Source: Mesorhizobium sp. NZP2077
GTDB lineage: Bacteria; Pseudomonadota; Alphaproteobacteria; Rhizobiales; Rhizobiaceae
Length of the DNA stretch: 64,000 nucleotides
Reading direction: 5' to 3'
Assembly: GCF_013170805.1 (NCBI RefSeq)
Contig: NZ_CP051293.1
Span: 4,408,001-4,472,000, forward strand
Part shown: piece after piece, positions 58,572 through 64,000 of the stretch
Numbering within the stretch: the first letter of the stretch is position 1
Layout of the letters: every line of letters starts with the position of its first letter
Notes under the pieces: generated by a model
Seen by the model: only the letters and a program-made list of their open reading frames with translations
Told to the model about the DNA's origin: nothing
Database searches by the model: none
Translations under genes and position numbers: made by a program

Positions 58572-59144
58572 TCAGGGCCGCATGACGCTGGCCGAGCGCT
58601 CGGCGAAAGGCAGCGGATGCACGACCTCTTTCTTCTGCGCGACCGGCTTGAAACCGAGCTTCTGGTAGAGCGGCAAAGCCGCCGGATGGTCCAGCGTGCA
58701 GGTCTGCACCGTCACCCGTTTCGGCCCATGCGACCAGGCGGCTGAAATCGCCGAGCCCAGGAACCAGCGGCCAATGCCTTGCCCGGTGGCATGGTCCATC
58801 ATACCGAAATAGGCGAGCTCGACTTCATCAGGCAGATGTGGCTTGAGATCGAAGAAGCCGGCTGGCGCGCCGTCGAGATAAAGCACCCTAATGTCGCGAT
58901 CCTCACGGTGGATGCCGGCCGAAAGCTCATCATCGTTCAGTCTGAGAACATTCACCCAGTGCCATTTGCGCCCGACCCGGTCCATCAAATAGCGATAAAA
59001 ATGCAAGGGAATTTCCTTGGTCTTCAGCAGCGCGACCTGGCGGTTGTAGGGTACGGGCGGCGAGACGGCAGGAGGGGCATGCATTTCGAGAAAAGTCACC
59101 GTGACTTCAATGTCCTGCACCACGCCGTTTTCCATCGCGTTCAT
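58572..59144 (-). CDS. GNAT family N-acetyltransferase
   Basis: The 190-residue product has the acetyl-CoA motif YFGMMDHATGQGIGRWFLGSAI and a late TCTLDHPAALPLYQKLGF segment. Substrate unknown. Its ATG overlaps the sseA stop (ATGA), so it is the last member of the cysK-alaX-sseA unit. Confidence 0.88.
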   Translation of the reverse strand: MNAMENGVVQDIEVTVTFLEMHAPPAVSPPVPYNRQVALLKTKEIPLHFYRYLMDRVGRKWHWVNVLRLNDDELSAGIHREDRDIRVLYLDGAPAGFFDLKPHLPDEVELAYFGMMDHATGQGIGRWFLGSAISAAWSHGPKRVTVQTCTLDHPAALPLYQKLGFKPVAQKKEVVHPLPFAERSASVMRP

Positions 59145-60007
59145 TCCTTGCCGGTCGTATCGGGGCCGGTCACGACAGGCGTGTCGGAGAGCCCGCCCCA
59201 CTCGGTCCATGAGCCGTCATAGAGCCTGTTGTCGGTGTGGCCAAGCGTCTCCAGCGCTAGAGTGATCACCGCGGCGGTGACACCTGAGCCGCAAGATGTG
59301 ACGACGGGCTTCGACAGGTCAATGCCGGCCTCCTCGATCACCCTCCGCAAACGGTCGTTCGACTGCAGCTTGCCGTTTTCCGACAGTGCGGAATACGGCA
59401 CATTGCGCGCGCCCGGCATATGGCCGGAGCGGATTCCCGCACGAGGCTCGGGCTCGGCACCGGTGAAGCGGCCAGGTCCACGGGCATCGGCAATCTGGCT
59501 GGCGCCGGTATCGACGATCCGGCGCATATCGGCGAGGCTGGCGACGCGGCCGGCGTCGAAATCGACATGGAACACACTCGGCGCGATCTTCGTCAGTTCG
59601 TAAGTTACCGGCCGGTCGGCCGCTTTCCAGCCATCGAAACCGCCATCCAGAATATAGGTCTGGAAGACACCCATGATGCGGAACATCCACCATGCCCGGG
59701 GTGCCGAGAAGAACCCCGGACCGTCGTAAACGACAATGGTGTCGTCGGCCGAAACACCCATCGCGCCGACATATTGGGCAAAATGCTGAGGTGATGGCAG
59801 CGTGTGCGGCAAAGCGGCGTCGGGGTCCGAAACCGCATCCTGATCCAGGAACCGGGCGCCGGGAATGTGGGCGGCCTCGTATTCGGCGCGCGCGTCGCGC
59901 TTTTGCGCCGGCAAGTACCAGGACGCGTCTACAATCGTCAGCCCGGGCTCGCTCAGGCGCCCCTGCAGCCAGTTGGCATCGACGATAAAAGGACTGTCTT
60001 CGGCCAT
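59141..60007 (-). CDS. sseA: 3-mercaptopyruvate sulfurtransferase
   Basis: The 288-residue protein has two rhodanese domains; the second holds the active-site Cys239 in the loop CGSGVTA, the sequence typical of mercaptopyruvate rather than thiosulfate sulfurtransferases. It takes sulfur from 3-mercaptopyruvate, a product of cysteine. ATG 60007 is chosen because MAEDSPFIVDANWL begins the domain. It lies 40 bases downstream of alaX. Confidence 0.94.
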   Translation of the reverse strand: MAEDSPFIVDANWLQGRLSEPGLTIVDASWYLPAQKRDARAEYEAAHIPGARFLDQDAVSDPDAALPHTLPSPQHFAQYVGAMGVSADDTIVVYDGPGFFSAPRAWWMFRIMGVFQTYILDGGFDGWKAADRPVTYELTKIAPSVFHVDFDAGRVASLADMRRIVDTGASQIADARGPGRFTGAEPEPRAGIRSGHMPGARNVPYSALSENGKLQSNDRLRRVIEEAGIDLSKPVVTSCGSGVTAAVITLALETLGHTDNRLYDGSWTEWGGLSDTPVVTGPDTTGKE

Positions 60008-60047
60008 TCTGGGTCTCTCCATCCCGGGTAAAGCAAAGCGTTGCGTG

Positions 60048-60791
60048 TCAAATCGCCGGCATCGGACCGAAGCGGATGCGGAAGCGCCTGTTTTCACGGC
60101 CCTTCTTTTCGATCTTGCCGATATGGATTTCGCCGATTTCGCCGGTGCTTTTCACATGCGTGCCACCGCAGGGCTGGCTATCGACCGCGCCATTCTCACC
60201 GATGCAGACCAGGCGGATCTTGCCGCTGCCGACCGGCGGCCGGACGTTCTTGGACTTCACCAGGCCAGGGTTCGCGGCGAGTTCCTCGTCGCTGATCAGC
60301 CTGGTGAAAATCGGATGATCGGCCCGCACCAGGTCCATCAGGCTCGCCGTGACCTCCTCCTTCGAGAAGCTGGCATCGGGAATGTCGAAATCGACACGGC
60401 TGTCGTCCTCGGAAACCGAAGCTCCCGTGATCGGGAAGGGGCAGACGACGGTGAGCAGATGGCAAGCCGCGTGCATGCGCATCAGGAGATGCCGGCGCTC
60501 CCAGTCGATGGCGAGTTTGACCTTCTCGCCCACCGCCAAGGCCGCCTGTTCCGGCGCCGGCACATGGATGATCTCGTCCTTGGTTTCACCCGTGATGGTA
60601 GCGGCAACAGCGATGCGGCTGCCATCGGCGCGTTCGAGATAGCCGGTGTCTCCCGGTTGACCGCCCGAGGTGGCGTAGAAGATCGTGCTGTCGAGAATGA
60701 TGCCGCCACGATCATTGACGGCAACAACCGTCGCATCCGCGGTGCGGAGATAAGCATCGTCGCGAAACGGCGCTTCGGTCTTGTGCGCCAT
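60048..60791 (-). CDS. Alanyl-tRNA editing protein, AlaX
   Basis: AlaX hydrolyses mischarged Ser- or Gly-tRNA(Ala). The 247-residue product has the zinc ligands His107 and His111 (HAACH) and Cys208 and His212 (CGGTH), plus the early TSGGQPGDTG motif. It lacks the synthetase domain, so it works in trans. Its ATG overlaps the cysK stop by one base (TAATG). Confidence 0.93.
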   Translation of the reverse strand: MAHKTEAPFRDDAYLRTADATVVAVNDRGGIILDSTIFYATSGGQPGDTGYLERADGSRIAVAATITGETKDEIIHVPAPEQAALAVGEKVKLAIDWERRHLLMRMHAACHLLTVVCPFPITGASVSEDDSRVDFDIPDASFSKEEVTASLMDLVRADHPIFTRLISDEELAANPGLVKSKNVRPPVGSGKIRLVCIGENGAVDSQPCGGTHVKSTGEIGEIHIGKIEKKGRENRRFRIRFGPMPAI

Positions 60792-61825
60792 TATGCAACC
60801 TTTTCGAAAGGCACCGAAATCTTGCTCTGCAGTTCCATCCAGCCCGGCACAGGCAGATTCTTCTCTCGCAGGAATTCCGGGTTGAACAGCTTCGACTGAT
60901 AGCGTGTGCCGTAGTCGCAAAGAATCGTCACGATGGTGTGGCCGGGCCCCAATTCCCTGGCCAGCCGGATCGCGCCGGCAATGTTGATGCCGGTCGAGCC
61001 GCCGACGCAAAGGCCTTCTTCCTGGATCAGATCGAAGACGATCGGCAGCGCGTCCTCGTCCCTGATCTGGAAGGAGAAGTCCGGTGTGAACCCTTCGAGA
61101 TTGGCGGTGATGCGCCCCTGCCCGATGCCTTCGGTGATCGAACTGCCCTCGGACTTCAATTCGCCGCTGGTGTAGAAGCTGTAGAGCGCGGCCCCCAGCG
61201 GATCAGCCAGCGCGATCTTCACATTGTTGCTCCTAGCCTTCAGCCCCATGGCGACACCGGCAAGCGTGCCGCCGGAACCCACCGCCGACACGAAACCGTC
61301 GACCTTGCCGCCGGTCTGAGCCCAGATTTCCTCTGCTGTCGTGCGGATATGGCCGTCGCGGTTGGCGACATTGTCGAACTGGTTGGCCCAGATGGCGCCG
61401 CTCGGCTCACTCCTCGCCATCTGCTCGGCCAGCCGTCCCGACAATTTCACGTAATTGTTGGGGTTCTTGTAGGGCACGGCCGGCACCTCGATCAGCTCGG
61501 CGCCGAGCAACCGGATCGTGTCCTTCTTTTCCTGGCTCTGCGTATCGGGGATGACGATGACGGTGCGGTAGCCCAGCGCCTTGGCGACCAGCGTCAGCCC
61601 GATGCCGGTATTGCCAGCCGTCCCCTCCACGATGACGCCGCCCGGCTTCAGCAGGCCGCGCTGTTCGGCGTCGCGGATGATGAACAGGCCGGCGCGATCC
61701 TTGACCGATTGCCCCGGATTCATGAACTCGGCCTTGCCCAGTATCTCGCAGCCGGTTTCTTCGGACGCTTTGTTGAGGCGGATCAGAGGCGTGTTGCCGA
61801 TCGCGTCGATCACAGAACGGGGCAT
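60791..61825 (-). CDS. cysK: Cysteine synthase A-type O-acetylserine sulfhydrylase
   Basis: The 344-residue PLP enzyme has NTPLIRLN, the cofactor Lys42 in NPGQSVKDRAG, EGTAGNTGIGL and GSGGTLAGVAMGLK, matching the CysK/CysM family that makes cysteine from O-acetylserine and sulfide. It is first in the unit cysK-alaX-sseA-GNAT and diverges from the SDR gene at 62052. Confidence 0.93.
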   Translation of the reverse strand: MPRSVIDAIGNTPLIRLNKASEETGCEILGKAEFMNPGQSVKDRAGLFIIRDAEQRGLLKPGGVIVEGTAGNTGIGLTLVAKALGYRTVIVIPDTQSQEKKDTIRLLGAELIEVPAVPYKNPNNYVKLSGRLAEQMARSEPSGAIWANQFDNVANRDGHIRTTAEEIWAQTGGKVDGFVSAVGSGGTLAGVAMGLKARSNNVKIALADPLGAALYSFYTSGELKSEGSSITEGIGQGRITANLEGFTPDFSFQIRDEDALPIVFDLIQEEGLCVGGSTGINIAGAIRLARELGPGHTIVTILCDYGTRYQSKLFNPEFLREKNLPVPGWMELQSKISVPFEKVA

Positions 61826-62051
61826 TCAGGATTCCTTATGTGCGTACGCCGAAACCCTAGAAACCCGAAGCTTCCGTTTCAAGGCAAGAATTCGTCTGGT
61901 CCAGTCGCATTTCCGGCACCACGGTGCATGGACGCCCTCGCGACCGGACGAATATCCTACAGTTCATTTACACCCAACGTCGAAAAGCACTCTTTTCATT
62001 CGATTTCTTCACCGCTAGAGCAAGGCACCAACAAACTCGGCAGGGCGCAGC

Positions 62052-62873
62052 ATGACACTCTATCGGGCCGATCCGAAACACGGCGTCGCCTGGGTCACGG
62101 GCGGCTCGAGCGGTATTGGCCGCTCGCTGGCCAGGGACCTGGCGTCTCAAGGCTATGCGGTGGCGGTGACGGCGCTGGACGACGATCCGATCGACACGCT
62201 GATCGTCGAGACCGCGCAGATGCCGGGCAGCGTTACGGCTTTTCCCTGCGACGTGACCGACGAGCAGCGCATGGCAAGAACGGTCGCCGCGATCGAGAAG
62301 GAACTCGGCCCCATCGTGCTCGCCGTCTTCAACGCCGGAAACTATATCTCCACGCCTGGAGAAGCTCTCGTCGTCAGCGACTTTCGCAAATCTTTCGAGG
62401 TCAATTATTTCGGCATCATCAACGGGCTGGTGCCGGTTGTGGAATATATGCGCGTGCGGGCGCGCGGCCATGTCGTGCTGGTCGGATCTGTCACTGCCTA
62501 TTTCGGCTGGCCGACCACGGCCGCCTATGGCGGCACCAAGGCGGCGATCAACATCCTGGCCGAGTCGCTGAAGTACGATTTCGACAAGATGAACATCCGC
62601 GTCCAGGTGATAAACCCCGGTTTTGTCGACACGCCGCTGACCGAAAAGAACATGCTGCCAATGCCAGGCCTGATGCCGGTCAGCCGAGCGACACGCCGCA
62701 TGGTGAAGGCAATCAAATCCGGCGGCTTCGAAGTCACCTTTCCGTACCGCACGAGCTGGCCGCTGAAATTTCTCAGCCTGTTGCCGAGGCCCGTCACCCG
62801 ATGGGTGATCATCTTGATGACCAGTTGGAAGGCCCGACCTCTGCATTACGCGCGTAAGCCGCCGAACGAATAG
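62052..62873 (+). CDS. Short-chain dehydrogenase/reductase
   Basis: The 273-residue protein has the cofactor motif TGGSSGIGRSLARDL, NAGNY at the structural Asn position, and the catalytic Ser, Tyr and Lys in VGSVTAYFGWPTTAAYGGTKAA. The C-terminal RPVTRWVIILMTSW segment suggests membrane contact. Substrate unknown. Confidence 0.92.
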   Translation: MTLYRADPKHGVAWVTGGSSGIGRSLARDLASQGYAVAVTALDDDPIDTLIVETAQMPGSVTAFPCDVTDEQRMARTVAAIEKELGPIVLAVFNAGNYISTPGEALVVSDFRKSFEVNYFGIINGLVPVVEYMRVRARGHVVLVGSVTAYFGWPTTAAYGGTKAAINILAESLKYDFDKMNIRVQVINPGFVDTPLTEKNMLPMPGLMPVSRATRRMVKAIKSGGFEVTFPYRTSWPLKFLSLLPRPVTRWVIILMTSWKARPLHYARKPPNE

Positions 62874-62965
62874 ATGCCCACAGGATTTGGTGGTTTCCGC
62901 GCTTGAGGGGACGTTGCCTGTTCATGGCCGCCGCCATAGTTTGTTGTTGTTGCGTGGAGTCTGTG

Positions 62966-63940
62966 ATGGGGCGACGTGTCGTGCTTGCTGTGCTCGGCCT
63001 GATCGTCGTCCTTGCACTCGCTTTCGTGTTGGGTCCACGCGTTCCCATCGACACCACGATCCGTTTCGATCCTTCCGTCATCGGTGACGATCCGCAGGCC
63101 TATGTGGCAAAGGTGGAAGCCGCCGTTCCCGGCATCCGCGACGGGCTGGAGAAGGAGATCGTCTGGGCCAACCAGATGGTGCATGCCAAGACACCGCTGT
63201 CGATCGTCTATATCCACGGCTTCTCGGCTTCGAAGGGCGAGGTCCGCCCCCTGCCCGACGACGTGGCCGACCAGCTCGACGCCAACCTGTTCTACACCCG
63301 CCTCACCGGTCACGGGCAGGACGGCGCGGCGATGACGCAAGGCAGCGTCAATGCCTGGATCAACGACTATGAGGAGGCGCTCGCCATCGGCCGGGCGATC
63401 GGCGACAAGGTCATTGTCATCTCAACCTCGACCGGCGGCTCGCTGGCGGCATGGGAAGCAACGCAACCCGACGCTTCGGATGGCGTGGTGGCGATTGCAT
63501 TCATCTCGCCCAATTTCGGCGTGAGGGCATCCGGCGCCGAGATCCTGACCATGCCATGGGGCAAGCAGATCGCCGAACTCGTTGCCGGCAAGGAACGCAG
63601 CTTCGTGCCGCGCAACGCACTGCACGAAAAATTCTGGACCACCAAATATCCGATCGCCGCGACGATGCCGATGCAGGCGCTGACGGAACTTGCCTATGGC
63701 GCGCCAGTGGAGAAGGCGACCATCCCTGCCCTGTTCATCTTTTCGGATTTGGACAAGGTGGTGCGCGAAGACCGCACTCGCGAAATTGCAGGGCGCTGGG
63801 GTGGTGCGCACGAGTTGGTGCCGCTCGAGAGCACCGGCGACCCAGACAATCATGTCATTGCCGGGGATGCCCTGTCGCCGTCGACCACGGCCTTCCTCGC
63901 GCAGAGGATCGCTGTCTGGATCGAAGCCGTGGTGAAGTAA
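62966..63940 (+). CDS. Alpha/beta hydrolase with N-terminal membrane anchor
   Basis: From ATG 62966 (TGGAG upstream) the 324-residue product has one hydrophobic anchor (about 5-23) and an alpha/beta-hydrolase fold with the oxyanion motif YIHGFSASKGE. The nucleophile elbow reads STSTGGS (Ser155) rather than the usual GxSxG; the acid (FSDLDKVV) and His (DPDNHV) are in place. It may act on lipids or esters at the membrane, but the substrate is unknown. Confidence 0.85.
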   Translation: MGRRVVLAVLGLIVVLALAFVLGPRVPIDTTIRFDPSVIGDDPQAYVAKVEAAVPGIRDGLEKEIVWANQMVHAKTPLSIVYIHGFSASKGEVRPLPDDVADQLDANLFYTRLTGHGQDGAAMTQGSVNAWINDYEEALAIGRAIGDKVIVISTSTGGSLAAWEATQPDASDGVVAIAFISPNFGVRASGAEILTMPWGKQIAELVAGKERSFVPRNALHEKFWTTKYPIAATMPMQALTELAYGAPVEKATIPALFIFSDLDKVVREDRTREIAGRWGGAHELVPLESTGDPDNHVIAGDALSPSTTAFLAQRIAVWIEAVVK

Positions 63941-63954
63941 GGCTCAAACAAAAA

Positions 63955-63985
63955 GGGGCGACCGAAGCATCGCTTCAGCCGCCCT
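63955..63985 (+). terminator. Imperfect hairpin, possible terminator of the alpha/beta hydrolase
   Basis: GGGGCG and CGCCC close a stem that continues through GAAGC and GCTTC with two mismatches (63955-63985). The T-run after it is weak (CTTGTTG). It starts 15 bases after the stop. Confidence 0.4.
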
Positions 63986-64000
63986 CTTGTTGTCAATCAC

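Overview
The window is a GC-rich chromosomal segment of an alphaproteobacterium of the order Hyphomicrobiales, most likely Mesorhizobium or a close Phyllobacteriaceae relative. The basis is gene order and protein content: dusB(nifR3)-ntrB-ntrC-ntrY-ntrX-dat-hfq-hflX-mazG, fused ispDF, an E1-beta pyruvate dehydrogenase subunit with its own lipoyl domain, lpdA-lipA-coq10 downstream, and tmk-holB-metG-tatD. No rRNA, CRISPR array, complete integrase or transposase is visible. The only RNA gene I can support is tRNA-Ser(TGA).

Layout. 1-1400: a ribbon-helix-helix-like gene with an inverted-repeat operator, a terminator, tRNA-Ser(TGA) and a gene-poor stretch with two small ORFs; this looks like the edge of an accessory region whose remainder lies left of the window. 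1651-11364: a cell-wall and housekeeping run (rlpA, a DacF-like protein, tmk, holB, metG, tatD, a PhnP-like hydrolase). Between holB and metG sits a two-gene minus-strand cassette, a PLP aminotransferase-fold protein coupled to an HExxH protein, bounded by a direct repeat of the holB 3' end. 11375-17910: a frameshifted acetyltransferase, an agmatinase-like protein, proC, an aldose-epimerase-like protein, a BI-1 membrane protein, an ECF sigma/anti-sigma pair and a histidine-phosphatase-fold protein lacking its nucleophile. 18090-30340: an aromatic/aspartate aminotransferase, mazG, hflX, hfq, dat and the two nitrogen two-component systems behind dusB. 30572-41396: ispDF, pncC, and a long minus-strand pyruvate dehydrogenase locus (pdhA, pdhB, a small membrane gene, pdhC, a membrane gene, an SGNH hydrolase, lpdA, a GlsB-type gene, lipA, coq10), preceded by ftsB. 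41554-48776: eno, small stress-type proteins (lipoprotein, PRC-barrel, dodecin), kdsA with a VOC protein, a Dabb protein and cyclopropane synthase. 48938-64000: CpdB-like nucleotidase, NDH-2, 5-formyl-THF cyclo-ligase, Lrp/alanine dehydrogenase pair, a tandem-duplicated outer-membrane barrel, an OmpA-like protein, a cysK-alaX-sseA-GNAT sulfur/quality-control operon, an SDR and an alpha/beta hydrolase.

Most of the window is ordinary core genome. The strongest candidate for something undescribed is the repeat-bounded aminotransferase/HExxH cassette (5926-7996). Next come the enzyme-fold proteins with altered catalytic residues (DacF-like at 2952, histidine phosphatase at 17317, agmatinase-like at 12374), the nested internal start in the RHH-like gene, and the small membrane protein inside the pdh operon. 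All family assignments come from reading motifs by eye; no database search was possible.
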